DNA of 64,000 nt, from contig NZ_CAKJTG010000001.1 in the NCBI RefSeq assembly GCF_917563885.1, positions 186,001 through 250,000 on the forward strand, read 5' to 3'. The translations under genes were made by a program, and so were the position numbers. How positions within the stretch are numbered: position 1 is the first letter of the stretch; each line of letters starts with the position of its first letter. The DNA is from Pseudoneobacillus rhizosphaerae. Lineage in GTDB: Bacteria > Bacillota > Bacilli > Bacillales > Cytobacillaceae. Shown in pieces: positions 9,199 to 18,424 of the stretch. Under the pieces are notes generated by a model. The model saw nothing but the letters and a program-made list of their open reading frames with translations. It was not told the origin of the DNA and did no database searches.

Positions 9199-9230
9199 AT
9201 AAAAAGCCCAATATAGTCAAATTGGACTTT
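9199..9230 (-). terminator. Terminator of the DNA alkylation repair gene
   Basis: Minus-strand stem AAAGTCCAAT / ATTGGGCTTT followed by TTTAT, downstream of the 9341 stop. Confidence 0.65.
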
Positions 9231-9340
9231 AATTCATTTAAATCAATTAAGCGACAGATTGCTGATAGCCCCTATACCATATTTGTCAGTAATCTACGAA
9301 TCATGTGAGTATCGTTAGTATAGCTACAATAAAAACTATC

Positions 9341-10048
9341 CTAACACCTTACATATTTGCGTTTGAAACCAAGTCTTCCTCTATCTAATTCTTTTTGAAT
9401 ATTTTCAGAAGCGAGCAGGATACTGCTTTTTTTCTTTTCACGCTTCATTTCGACGGGTCCAACTGCCTTTGCAGTTTCAAATGCTTTTTCATGGAGAGGT
9501 AAATAGGAAATTCCGACTGTGTATATAAAATTATTCATTGCGGATTTTGTACGCTCTGGAGAATGGTGAATCGTATTTGCCACTTGATCAAGCATGTTAG
9601 AGAGCTTGCTTGCACTAAATTCACTGTCTTTGCGGCTTCCCAAAAGCCAACAGTAACAGCTCCACCCTGCAGACATTTTAAGCTCTTCACCGCTTGCAAT
9701 CCATTTATCTGCAACAGCTTGCGCAATATCAGTTTCTGCCAAAGTAACGGCAACCACATAATCGGAAAGCATATAAAAATACGCCCCATCCATCCAACGC
9801 TCAAAATCTTCCTCAGTCATTGCCATCGGGTCAGCAATAACGCCAGCAAAATACATAGCATCGTAGTTCCCTGTGGCATAAAGCTCATCTGCCAAAGGTT
9901 GATTCTTCTTGATTATCTTAGAAAATGGCTTCATTGCGCCTGTAGCCACACCAAATAGTGGCTCATGTGCACCATTACTTATGTACATCTTCTTCATTCG
10001 TTCCTTGCCAAGCGCTTCTAGTTCCTGCATAACCGTTTCGAGATCCAT
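9341..10048 (-). CDS. DNA alkylation repair protein, AlkD-like HEAT-repeat family
   Basis: This 235-residue all-helical protein resembles the AlkD/AlkC-type DNA glycosylase family (COG4912). The opening GKERMKKMYISNGAHEPLFGV and the LADELYATGNYDAMYFAGVIADP segment are characteristic. AlkD excises bulky alkylated purines without base flipping. The exact substrate cannot be read from the sequence, and this branch has a shortened C-terminus with a basic tail. The ATG is preceded by AAGGA. Monocistronic. Confidence 0.8.
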   Translation of the reverse strand: MDLETVMQELEALGKERMKKMYISNGAHEPLFGVATGAMKPFSKIIKKNQPLADELYATGNYDAMYFAGVIADPMAMTEEDFERWMDGAYFYMLSDYVVAVTLAETDIAQAVADKWIASGEELKMSAGWSCYCWLLGSRKDSEFSASKLSNMLDQVANTIHHSPERTKSAMNNFIYTVGISYLPLHEKAFETAKAVGPVEMKREKKKSSILLASENIQKELDRGRLGFKRKYVRC

Positions 10049-10113
10049 CTTATATTCATCCTTCCTTATAATCTCCTACCTCATTGTTACCATATTAAAA
10101 AAAAATTGTAAAC

Positions 10114-10144
10114 GAAAAAACAGGCAAGTTAATACCTGCCTGTT
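10114..10144 (-). terminator. Terminator of the subtilase gene
   Basis: Minus-strand stem AACAGGCAGG / CTTGCCTGTT followed by a six-T run, about 50 bp past the protease stop. Confidence 0.75.
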
Positions 10145-10196
10145 CTATTATCTTAGAGAGAAAAAGCGAATATGATGGCTTTTTGAGCTTTGAAAA

Positions 10197-12116
10197 CTAG
10201 TTAATTAATGCTAATGAGAAATCCTGCGATCCTCCATTTGCTACGTTGTAGGCTTGAACTTCGATTGTGTATGTTCCGTTTTCAGGAACCGCAATGGATA
10301 CGCTTTCTACGTTATTTACTCCATCCCAATTATCGTTATAAGGGGATGTTGTGTCGTTACCAACGTATACTTTGCCTGATGGTGACTTCACTACGAAATC
10401 TAAATCATTGACTAATGAATAGGTTGCATTTGGGCTACCTGGGTAGTCTGTCCAAGCTAGTGTGAATTTTAATGGTCTTGAACTAGTTGCACTAAACGTA
10501 TAAGTTGCTTTAGTTCCAGTTGTTAAGGCTTTCGACTCATTCACGTAAGCAACATTTATCGATTTCTCTACATTTACACGACCCCAGCCTTGATTTCCTG
10601 TTGTTGTTCCAAGATTAGTCGCACCTGCTACAAGTGCTGCTTTAATTAAGGATGGTTTTGCATCAATGCCTTTATTTTTCAAGAAATGTTCTTTAAGTAA
10701 TGCTACATTACCTGCTGTAAGTGGTGTCGCCATTGATGTTCCACCCATGTAGGCATACTTGCTGTTGTAATTAGCCCAGAAACTGCTATCTGGAGCCAAG
10801 GAAGACCGGGAAGATAAAATGTACGTACCAGGTGCTACGATATCTGGTTTAACACGTCCGTCTTTTGTTGGTCCTCTAGATGAGAATTCAGCGATTTGAT
10901 TAATATTGTCAGCGTAGCTTCCAAAGGTAGGACGATTATTTTCAGAAGCACCAACAGTAATTGCGTTTTTAGCTGATCCCGGTGAGCTAATGGTTCTTGA
11001 ATTTGGTCCTTCATTTCCTGCTGCGAAAAGAATTGTCATATCATTAGAGTAGACATATTGGTCAACCGCTTGAGAATCAATTGTATAGGCTCCGCCAACA
11101 GGTGCTCCCCATGAATTCGTATGGATTCTAGCTCCTGCATTCCAAGCTTGGGAGAATAAAGTTTTTAAATCAGTTGGAAGACCACCTAAGCCGCCATTAG
11201 AATCCATGATAGATTGGAATACTAGATTTGCACTTGGAGCCATTCCTTTAAAGCTAGCATTTCCTAAAACAGAACCCGCTACATGTGTCCCATGGCCATT
11301 TGGGTCATTAGCGTTTCCTGTTCTGCCCCATGAATAAATGGCATTAATTTTTCCACGGAAGCTTTCGTGCATTGTCGTATCGTTATTACCTGTATCTAGA
11401 CCGGTATCAGCAACAGCAACGATTTGACCTGCGCCACTTAATCCATATACGCTTTGTGCTACATTCGTTTTCGTGATCACGCCTGCTTGGTCGTTGGCTA
11501 GCTTATATTCAAGCTCTGCTGAAATGGTTAACACATTATTTTGATAGGCATAATCAACTAATTCATCGATTCCTTTTACACTGACTTTTTCCATATTTTT
11601 ATCCGACTTTTTCAAAACGGCTTTTACTAGATTAGAAGCACCTTTGTCAAATAGAACTGGATCAAATTTATAAAGCGGAAGGAATGCTTTTACATCGGTC
11701 ACACCTTTGGAAGTTTTTACTTGATTCAAAGTATCTGAATCTTTAATTTTGGCAATATAAGCAAAGGCAGGAATGTACTCTAGGATTTCTACACCCTTTG
11801 CAGCTAAGGATTCTTGGTTCTCCTTGGAAATCGGGCCGCTAAACTGGACAACATATAAATCATTATCGGCTGGAATTTCTTTTAATTTTTTTAGTAATCC
11901 TTTTGGAATATTTTTTTCCACTTCTGAATCAATTAAGAATTTAGCTTTTCCACCATATTCTTTTTGACCTTGGAATTCATCCATTGAAACGCTTTCCACT
12001 CCTTTAAAGAGGATCTCTCCATTACTTGCTGGCGTTTTTAATGGTGATGAGAAAATGGTTGACGCTGTTAAGGTAAAACCTAGAAGCCCTACTATTGCCC
12101 AATTTGTTCTTCTCAT
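10197..12116 (-). CDS. Secreted subtilisin-like serine protease (S8), KP-43 type
   Basis: This is a secreted alkaline-type protease of 639 residues: signal peptide (1 to about 30), propeptide (to about 205), catalytic domain and a C-terminal jelly-roll domain. The catalytic triad is visible: D237 in VADTGLDTG, H275 in NGHGTHVAG and S461 in GGTSMATP; the oxyanion Asn is N368 in AAGN. The C-terminal region (AWTDYPGSP...LVNDLDFVV...YVGND...NWDGVNNVE) closely resembles the oxidatively stable alkaline protease KP-43 of Bacillus. It probably degrades extracellular protein and so feeds the Opp importer in this window. GGAGGT precedes the ATG. Confidence 0.92.
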   Translation of the reverse strand: MRRTNWAIVGLLGFTLTASTIFSSPLKTPASNGEILFKGVESVSMDEFQGQKEYGGKAKFLIDSEVEKNIPKGLLKKLKEIPADNDLYVVQFSGPISKENQESLAAKGVEILEYIPAFAYIAKIKDSDTLNQVKTSKGVTDVKAFLPLYKFDPVLFDKGASNLVKAVLKKSDKNMEKVSVKGIDELVDYAYQNNVLTISAELEYKLANDQAGVITKTNVAQSVYGLSGAGQIVAVADTGLDTGNNDTTMHESFRGKINAIYSWGRTGNANDPNGHGTHVAGSVLGNASFKGMAPSANLVFQSIMDSNGGLGGLPTDLKTLFSQAWNAGARIHTNSWGAPVGGAYTIDSQAVDQYVYSNDMTILFAAGNEGPNSRTISSPGSAKNAITVGASENNRPTFGSYADNINQIAEFSSRGPTKDGRVKPDIVAPGTYILSSRSSLAPDSSFWANYNSKYAYMGGTSMATPLTAGNVALLKEHFLKNKGIDAKPSLIKAALVAGATNLGTTTGNQGWGRVNVEKSINVAYVNESKALTTGTKATYTFSATSSRPLKFTLAWTDYPGSPNATYSLVNDLDFVVKSPSGKVYVGNDTTSPYNDNWDGVNNVESVSIAVPENGTYTIEVQAYNVANGGSQDFSLALIN

Positions 12117-12429
12117 TTAACTACCTCCACATTCACTTATTGGTTTTGTGAAAATTGATAATATTCACATACCTTAAGTTATCATGCAGTTTAGTAAAGT
12201 TAAATCGGGAAAATTTCATTGGTAATTTTTTGGTATATGCGCTTCTTTTTTAATTTTAAAACGTATTTTTGAGTGAATGGATAGATAATCATGATTATTT
12301 ATAGCGGAAAACAGGGTTTAATATTGGGAAAGTTTATGAATCTATCAATTTGAAATACTAGGAAGAGTAAAAAAAGGATTTAAAAATAGGAAAAACAGAC
12401 TCCTCTTAACGAGAAATCTGATTTGAAGA
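12117..12429. other. Intergenic region upstream of the subtilase
   Basis: It holds the subtilase ribosome site, and a TGTGAA / TTCACA inverted repeat at 12147-12169, about 30 bp before the ATG, that could be a regulator site or part of the promoter. The MFS terminator is at its right end. No ORF or repeat family was seen. Confidence 0.5.
12389..12421 (-). terminator. Terminator of the MFS exporter gene
   Basis: Minus-strand stem CAGATTTCTC / GAGGAGTCTG (with two G-T pairs) followed by TTTTT, directly after the stop. Confidence 0.7.
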
Positions 12430-13767
12430 TTAATGAGCACCAGCCAATACTTTCTCATCCTTACCTTCACTACCAGTAGCGGCGGCATCAGGAATTTCAC
12501 TTTCTAGCCCTCTTACTCTTGGATTTAAAAATACTACTAAGGAAGTTACGATCCACCCTGCCCCTAAAAGAATAAATAATAACCCAATGCCTCGACCATC
12601 ACCTGTTCCAATGAGCTTTGTTAACCCTTGAGCGAATCCCCCATTTTGTACAGCTGGGTCGAAGACTTTTTCCACAAGAGGTCCAGCCGAGATATAAGCG
12701 ATTGGCGATAGAGATATGGCAATCATCCGACGAAGTGCAAAAACTCGACCTTGTACGTTTAAAGGAACTTTACTTTGCCAGATTACTTGACTGGCGGCAT
12801 TACCTATTGGTAAAAACAAAAACATTAGACAGGTTGAGAGAGTTACTAAAAATACAGATTCTTTAAACCCTAGAACCATTAAGAAAAGTCCACTAATCGC
12901 ACCAGAACCAATTACAGCTAAAACTCGATTTTTCGGACCTCCCCAAATGCTCATCGTAATTCCCCCAACAAGCATGCCTATACCTGTAATGGAAAGAGCA
13001 ATTCCCAACATTCTTTCATTGGTAAAGGATAAGATGAGTGGTTGCAAGAGAACGTTGAAATAGCCTAATAATAAATTGACAACCGCAAAGTAGACGAGAA
13101 GTCCTCTTAAACCAGGACGGTCGACAATATATCTCCATCCAAATAAAGCATCTTGAAAAAATGAAACCTTTTTCGAATCCTTTTCACTTAGTGACAATTC
13201 TGGGAATTTAACAAAGAGTAAGGTGGATAAAGCAATAATAAAAGTAAAGAAGTCGATGATCAGAATTCCTTTAATCCCCATTGAAGCTAGTAAAAAACCA
13301 GCCATAACAGGTGCAAACACGATCGAAAGCGCGTCTGCCATTTGAACCAATCCGTTAGCTCGACCAAGCTGAGCTTTCGGTACCAGTAAGGGAATCGTTG
13401 CTTGGTAAGCTGGCATTTGAAACGAACTGAAGAGGGAGGATACTGCTGCTGTAATATATAAATGCCATACCTCGAATACATTAAAATAGATGAGGACGAA
13501 GATTATAATCGTACTTATACCTGCAATAGAATCGCTTATCACCATTAACCATTTTCGTTTCCATTTATCAACAATGACACCTGCAAAGGGTGCAGCGACG
13601 ATCGCTGGTACGCTTGCAAACATAATAATTAATGCGAATTGAGTGACTGAACCTGTTTCCGTTAATACCCACACACCAAGACCGAAGTTGGTTAACCCAG
13701 AACCAATGATGGAAGCTAACTGACCAAACCATATAGTAAAAAAAGTGCGGAACGAATATTCTCTCAT
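12430..13767 (-). CDS. MFS exporter (MFS_3 / macrolide-efflux-like)
   Basis: This major-facilitator transporter has 445 residues and twelve predicted membrane helices. The opening FFTIWFGQLASIIGSGLTNF and the FAGVIVDKWKRK loop between helices 2 and 3 are typical of the MFS_3 branch (EntS and macrolide-efflux-like proteins), which usually exports drugs or siderophores. The LVPKAQLGRANGLVQMADAL segment after helix 4 is also typical. The substrate cannot be told from the sequence. Monocistronic; the start follows AGGAGCACCTAA. Confidence 0.85.
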   Translation of the reverse strand: MREYSFRTFFTIWFGQLASIIGSGLTNFGLGVWVLTETGSVTQFALIIMFASVPAIVAAPFAGVIVDKWKRKWLMVISDSIAGISTIIIFVLIYFNVFEVWHLYITAAVSSLFSSFQMPAYQATIPLLVPKAQLGRANGLVQMADALSIVFAPVMAGFLLASMGIKGILIIDFFTFIIALSTLLFVKFPELSLSEKDSKKVSFFQDALFGWRYIVDRPGLRGLLVYFAVVNLLLGYFNVLLQPLILSFTNERMLGIALSITGIGMLVGGITMSIWGGPKNRVLAVIGSGAISGLFLMVLGFKESVFLVTLSTCLMFLFLPIGNAASQVIWQSKVPLNVQGRVFALRRMIAISLSPIAYISAGPLVEKVFDPAVQNGGFAQGLTKLIGTGDGRGIGLLFILLGAGWIVTSLVVFLNPRVRGLESEIPDAAATGSEGKDEKVLAGAH

Positions 13768-13894
13768 TTAGGTGCTCCTTTTCTCTTTGATTGTAAACAA
13801 TCATTTCTTACTATTAGTTTAGTAAATATTCAGGATTGGGTCACCTAGCTATAAACGGAGGTTTTCTCGTTTTTTAGACTGATATTTTGCTACC

Positions 13895-14101
13895 TTATCC
13901 TCCGTCTGCAGACGGATAAACATAGATTGTAAGAATTACTAATGCTTGAAACGCTATTAAATCCAAAGCATTATTCGCCATTAAGATTTGTAACAATAGA
14001 GCTTGCTCCTTATAGTTGTGCAAAAATAAGAATTGTCGAGTTTCTGTAATAAAGGATAAAGTATATGGATGTAATTGGTTTGAATAAACTGATACACCCA
14101 T
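13895..14101 (-). CDS. Possible small protein, unknown function
   Basis: This 68-codon frame begins 16 bp after the stop of the next gene and has coding-like codon choice, with a GQ-poor, Leu/Gln-rich helix (QALLLQILMANNALDLIAFQAL). An in-frame stop lies just upstream, so ATG 14101 is the only likely start, but the ribosome site (GAAAAAAAG) is weak. I do not recognise a family. The end overlaps a perfect palindrome, TCCGTCTGCAGACGGA (13903-13918). It may be a real small protein co-expressed with the 14118 gene, or a chance frame. Confidence 0.4.
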   Translation of the reverse strand: MGVSVYSNQLHPYTLSFITETRQFLFLHNYKEQALLLQILMANNALDLIAFQALVILTIYVYPSADGG

Positions 14102-14117
14102 ATCTTTTTTTCATTTT

Positions 14118-14357
14118 TTATATGGTTTCATCAAAGAATCCTAAAGCATATTTTATACCCTCTTCAATATTGCTTGTTTCATACGCTAACAAATCTTCAT
14201 TAGAAATTTCCAATTTAGTTCTAGTTAAGGAATATCCACTATCCAAGTTAATATCAAGTAGGACTTCATAACCCACTGCTGTTTGAGTAATTGTAATGAT
14301 ATCGTAATCTCGAATCGTCGTTCCTGTGTCGTACTCTAAAGGTTCCAATTCTGACAT
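14118..14357 (-). CDS. Uncharacterised small acidic protein
   Basis: This 79-residue acidic protein has no recognised family. A longer frame begins at 14387, but a strong GGGGGAGGTG site sits 6 bp before the ATG at 14357 (MSELEPLEY), so I use that start. Alternating hydrophobic strands (DIITITQTAVGYEVLLDINLDSGYSL) suggest a small beta-rich fold. It may form a pair with the small ORF at 13895. Confidence 0.6.
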   Translation of the reverse strand: MSELEPLEYDTGTTIRDYDIITITQTAVGYEVLLDINLDSGYSLTRTKLEISNEDLLAYETSNIEEGIKYALGFFDETI

Positions 14358-14562
14358 ATAAACACCTCCCCCTTTCTTATCATCCATATTTCATCCATTA
14401 ATATTTCCTACTCTTCTTCTGATATGTAAATTTTGTAACTTTGACATCGGATTTCCATAGAAAAGGTGGCCAATTTATTTTTATGTATGGAATGAATTAA
14501 ATCATCACTCATCCCAACAATAGAGCCATCTTTTTTTAACTCTAGCAAGAAATTTGGATAAT

Positions 14563-14592
14563 AAAAATTGCTACCCTATTATTGGATAGCAA
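14563..14592 (-). terminator. Terminator of the 14604 gene
   Basis: Minus-strand stem TTGCTATCC / GGGTAGCAA followed by TTTTT. Confidence 0.75.
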
Positions 14593-14603
14593 CTTCTCAT
14601 TTA

Positions 14604-15275
14604 TTATATATTATGATTGGTTTTGTGATGTCCCTTAATAATTTCTAAGTATTGTGTATCTCCTAATCCATAATCCTTAAAATTTTCAATTAGTGCATAC
14701 ACTAGTTCTTTTTCTGAAACATTTCGGTTCATTTCAATATACGTCATTAGATCACTATCATTATTTAGATAATGTAAGTATAATTCTATTCCCTTCTTTA
14801 AAGGTGGTGGAACAAAAAAATCGGGACTTGTTTTATGAATCAAAACTTGATTATAAAGTTCATAATACCCGTTCGCCTCTAAGTTAAAATGTTCTTCAGG
14901 TTCAAAATTTTCACCGACTAGATGAAGAACAATTTTACCCTTATACTCGTTTTTGTCTAGCCATGCAAGAATGGTGATCAGATTGATTTGACAAAACATA
15001 TCGGCATCAAACCATAATGCAATGTTAGTAAAGTTTTTACTAAAGAGCGGCTGCAATGGTAATATAGCGATTTCAGTATATTGTGAAGGTGTGACGTGAT
15101 GAACATTTGACCGTATTTCAACGAATTCGTCTGAAAATAGATCTTTTGACGTGTTTCCATAACACATGGCTTCATTAAAAGGGATCATGATTTCTTGTTT
15201 GAGAAAATCGGTCTTCTGGAAATAATTATACATTGCTTGTCCATTTAAAATATTTAAGGTATTTTGATTAATCAT
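14604..15275 (-). CDS. Uncharacterised protein, DUF1835-like
   Basis: This 223-residue cytoplasmic protein resembles the DUF1835-type Rossmann-like family in outline: LNGQAMYNYF near the start, IPFNEAMCYGN, and ALWFDADMFCQINLITILAWL in the middle. The assignment is tentative and no catalytic residues are known. Its start is preceded by AGGAGTTAT. The stop of the acetyltransferase at 15293 lies only 17 bp upstream, so the two are probably co-transcribed. Confidence 0.6.
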   Translation of the reverse strand: MINQNTLNILNGQAMYNYFQKTDFLKQEIMIPFNEAMCYGNTSKDLFSDEFVEIRSNVHHVTPSQYTEIAILPLQPLFSKNFTNIALWFDADMFCQINLITILAWLDKNEYKGKIVLHLVGENFEPEEHFNLEANGYYELYNQVLIHKTSPDFFVPPPLKKGIELYLHYLNNDSDLMTYIEMNRNVSEKELVYALIENFKDYGLGDTQYLEIIKGHHKTNHNI

Positions 15276-15292
15276 TGCTTATAACTCCTTCT

Positions 15293-15844
15293 TTAGTTAC
15301 TGTTCTGATTGGATTGTTTACTATTACGTAACACTGTAATAAATCCATCCAATATGTCATGGCTAACAGAAAATCCTTTTCGTTTATAGAATTCCAATGC
15401 GTCATCATTTCCATTTGAGACGTAGATAAAATAGTCTTCAACATCATCAAATTGCTGCAGCCACTCCATTGACATCTTAAAAAGGGTTGATCCTATGCCA
15501 TATTTTCTATACCCTTCCTTAATATAAAATTGAGATAAACAGCCTACATTACCCTTACTAACGGAAGAAAGGTCAAAAAAAGTAGCAAACGCATTTGAAT
15601 AAGTTTCTTTTGGAGAAATATTTGAATAAACATATCCTACAATTTTATCTTCAACTTTAACTACTACAATATAATTATGTATGGCACTTTTTACTGATGG
15701 TATCATGCGTGTATCGAAATTCATGTTATCAAACAGCTCAGGTTTTATGTATGCTTTCGATTTTTGATATGACATGAGTTCATTACATGCATCACGACAG
15801 TCTTCTATGTTTTCCTCAGAAATTATTTCATATTTAATATTCAT
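15293..15844 (-). CDS. GNAT family N-acetyltransferase
   Basis: This acetyl-CoA-dependent acetyltransferase has about 183 residues. The CoA-binding stretch LSQFYIKEGYRKYGIGSTLF and the ending ALEFYKRKGFSVSHDIL are clear GNAT motifs. The acceptor substrate is unknown. An upstream in-frame start at 15916 exists, but GGAGTGAA lies 7 bp before the ATG at 15844 and the longer N-terminus looks like non-coding leader, so 15844 is preferred. It probably forms a unit with the DUF1835-like gene. Confidence 0.8.
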   Translation of the reverse strand: MNIKYEIISEENIEDCRDACNELMSYQKSKAYIKPELFDNMNFDTRMIPSVKSAIHNYIVVVKVEDKIVGYVYSNISPKETYSNAFATFFDLSSVSKGNVGCLSQFYIKEGYRKYGIGSTLFKMSMEWLQQFDDVEDYFIYVSNGNDDALEFYKRKGFSVSHDILDGFITVLRNSKQSNQNSN

Positions 15845-15945
15845 ACATTTCACTCCAATTCTTTTTATACTTTTATATCTACGAATATGAAGAAATAGTA
15901 TAACAGTTTCATTCATTACGATTTGGTAGTATTCCTGGCTTGCAT

Positions 15946-16548
15946 CTATTTATTCTCTGGAACATTCCTTGCCTCAATCAATAAAAATAATCCCTGATAA
16001 TGCTTTTCAACATTAATAATTTTTAAATTATGGTCTATTAAAAGCTTCAATGTTTCTCTGTTCAAACAACAACCATCGCAGATTTTTTTCCAAATTGGTG
16101 TAAAAAAATCCTGCAAATGTGAAAGAAAACGATTGTCCATTCTCACATGTTCAAACAAGAGAATTTGACCGTCAGGCTTGCAAACTCTTTTGATTTCGAT
16201 CATGGCCTTATCCCTATCAAGGATTGTACAAAATACCAATGTAGCCACTACGCAATCAAAGGAATGATCGGGAAAGGGAAGTTGCTCAGCACCTGCCTGA
16301 ATTACTTCAATGGGTACAGTAGCCTGTTGGATTTTTGAAACAGAATTTTTAAGCATATACTGACTAGGCTCAATCGCCGTTACTGACTTAGCTTCTATAT
16401 AAAAGGGGAAATTCACACCAGTTCCGGAACCTATTTCTAATACACTGCCAGTAGCGTTTGAAAGGAGTTTCTTTCGTAGCGCTTTAAACGCTGTTTTCTC
16501 TAAAGGATTCATAAAAAAATCATACCATTTAGCAAATAATTTTCCCAT
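15946..16548 (-). CDS. Class I SAM-dependent methyltransferase
   Basis: This 200-residue methyltransferase has motif I VLEIGSGTGVNFPFY (about residues 36-50), the acidic loop AIEPS, post-I AEQLPFPDHSFD and motif IV VVATLVFCTI. The architecture and the CDGCCLNRET tail resemble METTL7/UbiE-type small methyltransferases. The substrate is unknown; a lipid or thiol acceptor would be a guess. Good ribosome site not evident beyond GGTGGGAAT; the start is nevertheless supported by family length. Confidence 0.82.
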   Translation of the reverse strand: MGKLFAKWYDFFMNPLEKTAFKALRKKLLSNATGSVLEIGSGTGVNFPFYIEAKSVTAIEPSQYMLKNSVSKIQQATVPIEVIQAGAEQLPFPDHSFDCVVATLVFCTILDRDKAMIEIKRVCKPDGQILLFEHVRMDNRFLSHLQDFFTPIWKKICDGCCLNRETLKLLIDHNLKIINVEKHYQGLFLLIEARNVPENK

Positions 16549-16798
16549 TTTGATATTCCCACCTTACGCCTATTTGGAAGGTTTGATAGTAATTTCTTCT
16601 ACATGTGGTATAAAACTCCGACTTGTATTCTCTTAAAATACTATAACCTTTCTTCATTCCGATTTTGTAGAATCAAAGATTTATTTATTTTAGTATTTTT
16701 TTGGTCTAAATCTAGCTATAATCATATATTTTATTAGAAAGGATACATTATAAGCATTTTTTTGTAAAACCATTCCATATGAAAAAGGTGAGAATGAA

Positions 16799-17017
16799 AT
16801 GTTTGTTGTTTATTTTTTCGATAACAAAAATCTATTATTAAGTCAGCTACTAAAGAGTGTCCCAGCTGTAGGTGAAGATTTAACGATTAAAGGTCGTAAA
16901 GGGAAAGTTTCAAGTGTTAATAGTATTGATGAAAAAAATGTTCATGTGCAAGTTGCATTAGAAAGTGTTAAGAAAAATGCTCCTATTGTAGATAACTCAA
17001 AAAAGAAAAAAAGGTAA
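16799..17017 (+). CDS. Small basic uncharacterised protein
   Basis: This 72-residue protein has a hydrophobic N-terminus, a beta-like KGRKGKVSSVNSIDEKNVHVQVAL segment and a Lys-rich tail. I do not recognise a named family. AAGGTGAG lies 7 bp before the ATG, and a strong terminator follows immediately, which supports a real gene. Confidence 0.65.
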   Translation: MFVVYFFDNKNLLLSQLLKSVPAVGEDLTIKGRKGKVSSVNSIDEKNVHVQVALESVKKNAPIVDNSKKKKR

Positions 17018-17020
17018 TTC

Positions 17021-17056
17021 AAAAGAACGTACATTTCGTTATGTGCGTTCTTTTAT
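17021..17056. terminator. Bidirectional terminator
   Basis: Stem AAAGAACGTAC / GTGCGTTCTTT with a T-run on the right and A residues on the left, between convergent genes. Confidence 0.75.
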
Positions 17057-17061
17057 TTATC

Positions 17062-17517
17062 TCATAATTCCATTGTCATAAATACACTATTCGGATCCTC
17101 GATGTAATCTGAAAACGGCTTACAATATTGAAAGCCAAAACTTGCGTATAACCTTCTTGCTGGTTCAAAGGCAGTCATGGAGCCTGTTTCCAAACTGAGG
17201 CGTCGATAGTTACGGTTTTTAGCTTCTGCAATGATGTGTTGAAGTACCTTTTTTGCTACACCTTTTCTTAAATGTGAAGAAGAAGTTCTCATTGATTTGA
17301 TTTCACCATGTTTATAATCTAGTTCTTTAAGTGCCCCACAACCTACTAAATGTCCATTCTCCCAAACACTCCAAAACGTAATTTCAGGTTTACGTAACCC
17401 ATCTAAATTCAGGGCATGTCTACTTTCTGGTGGTGAATGTTTTGCCATGTTTTGAAGATGTTCATCCAATAATTGAGCTATTTCAGGCCCTGTTAAATCA
17501 TCTAATTTTATTTCCAT
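17062..17517 (-). CDS. GNAT family N-acetyltransferase
   Basis: This 151-residue acetyltransferase has the acetyl-CoA loop RTSSSHLRKGVAKKVLQHII (about residues 76-95) and a FGFQYCKPFSDYI ending, as in the YsnE/PsiE-like GNAT branch of Bacillaceae. The substrate is unknown. AAAGGAGTGA precedes the ATG. Monocistronic and convergent with the small gene at 16799. Confidence 0.85.
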   Translation of the reverse strand: MEIKLDDLTGPEIAQLLDEHLQNMAKHSPPESRHALNLDGLRKPEITFWSVWENGHLVGCGALKELDYKHGEIKSMRTSSSHLRKGVAKKVLQHIIAEAKNRNYRRLSLETGSMTAFEPARRLYASFGFQYCKPFSDYIEDPNSVFMTMEL

Positions 17518-17651
17518 TAATCGTTCACTCCTTTAACAAATCCATTTACTTTATTCGTGATAAAAATGGTTCTTCCTGCACAAATATTGTGTCTTTTTAG
17601 AACTAAGAGTAAAATAATAGCCAAAAGAAAACTCACGTTAGAGGTACGTAA

Positions 17652-17861
17652 ATGAAGTGGTACAAATTAATGAAAGATTATAAGGATTTTTATAAAAAAG
17701 GGACTAAGTTTTTTGTCCTATCTGAATCGGAGTTTATTGGTGTAAAAGAGTTTGTATTACAAACAAAAAAATTAGAAGGAAAAATTATCGTTTCTGAAAA
17801 AGAACTGAATGATTATTTTAAGAGAATAAACATCTTTAAGAGGGAAAAACGTGATAGTTAA
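17652..17861 (+). CDS. Small uncharacterised basic protein
   Basis: This is a 69-residue, Lys- and Phe-rich soluble protein (KDFYKKGTKFFVLSESEF). No family is recognised. The ribosome site (AGAGGT) is moderate. It lies directly upstream of the 52-bp array at 17918, with no terminator between them, so transcripts could run into the array. Confidence 0.55.
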   Translation: MKWYKLMKDYKDFYKKGTKFFVLSESEFIGVKEFVLQTKKLEGKIIVSEKELNDYFKRINIFKREKRDS

Positions 17862-17917
17862 GAAGAAATGTACATGAGCCAGTTAATAGGACAAACAGCG
17901 TCCCCAAAACAAACAAA

Positions 17918-18412
17918 GTGTCCAATAGAAGCCCTCTATTGGACAAACCCGCTGTTCTAACAAACAAAGTGTCCAATAGAAGCCCTCTATTGGACAAACC
18001 CACTGTTCTAAACAAACCAAGTGTCCGATAGAAGCCCTCTATTGGACAAACCCGCTGTTCTAAACAAACAAAGTGTCCAATAGAAGCCCTCTATTGGACA
18101 AACCCATTGTTCTAAACAAACAAAGTGTCCAATAGAAGCCCTCTATTGGACAAACCCACTGTTCTAAACAAACCAAGTGTCCGATAGAAGCCCTCTATTG
18201 GACAAACCCACTGTTCTAAACAAACCAAGTGTCCGATAGAAGCCCTCTATTGGACAAACGCACTCTTTCAAACAAACAAAGTGTCCGATAGAAGCCCTCT
18301 ATTGGACAAACGCACTCTTTCAAACAAACAAAGTGTCCAATAGAAGCCCTCTATTGGACAAATCCACTCTCCCGACCAAACCAAGTGTCCAATAGAAACC
18401 CTACTACAGTTA
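17918..18412. repeat. Tandem array of ten 52-bp units, each with a 27-bp palindrome
   Basis: Units start (GTGTCC) at 17918, 17969, 18021, 18073, 18125, 18177, 18229, 18281, 18333 and 18385; all spacings are 52 except the first (51). Each unit carries TGTCCAATAGA-AGCCC-TCTATTGGACA, an 11-bp-arm palindrome with a 5-nt loop, then a linker such as AACCCACTGTTCTAAACAAA. The last unit is degenerate. Linkers are nearly identical, so this is not CRISPR. Differences (CAATAGA or CGATAGA; CTGTTCT or CTCTTTC) form blocks, as expected from unit duplication. Confidence 0.92.
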
Positions 18413-18424
18413 AAAATTATCCTG

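Noticed and set aside
17918-18412. CRISPR-like array
   Set aside because: Period is regular but the linkers between palindromes are nearly identical rather than unique spacers, there are no cas genes, and the repeat core is a long palindrome with a linker of fixed length.
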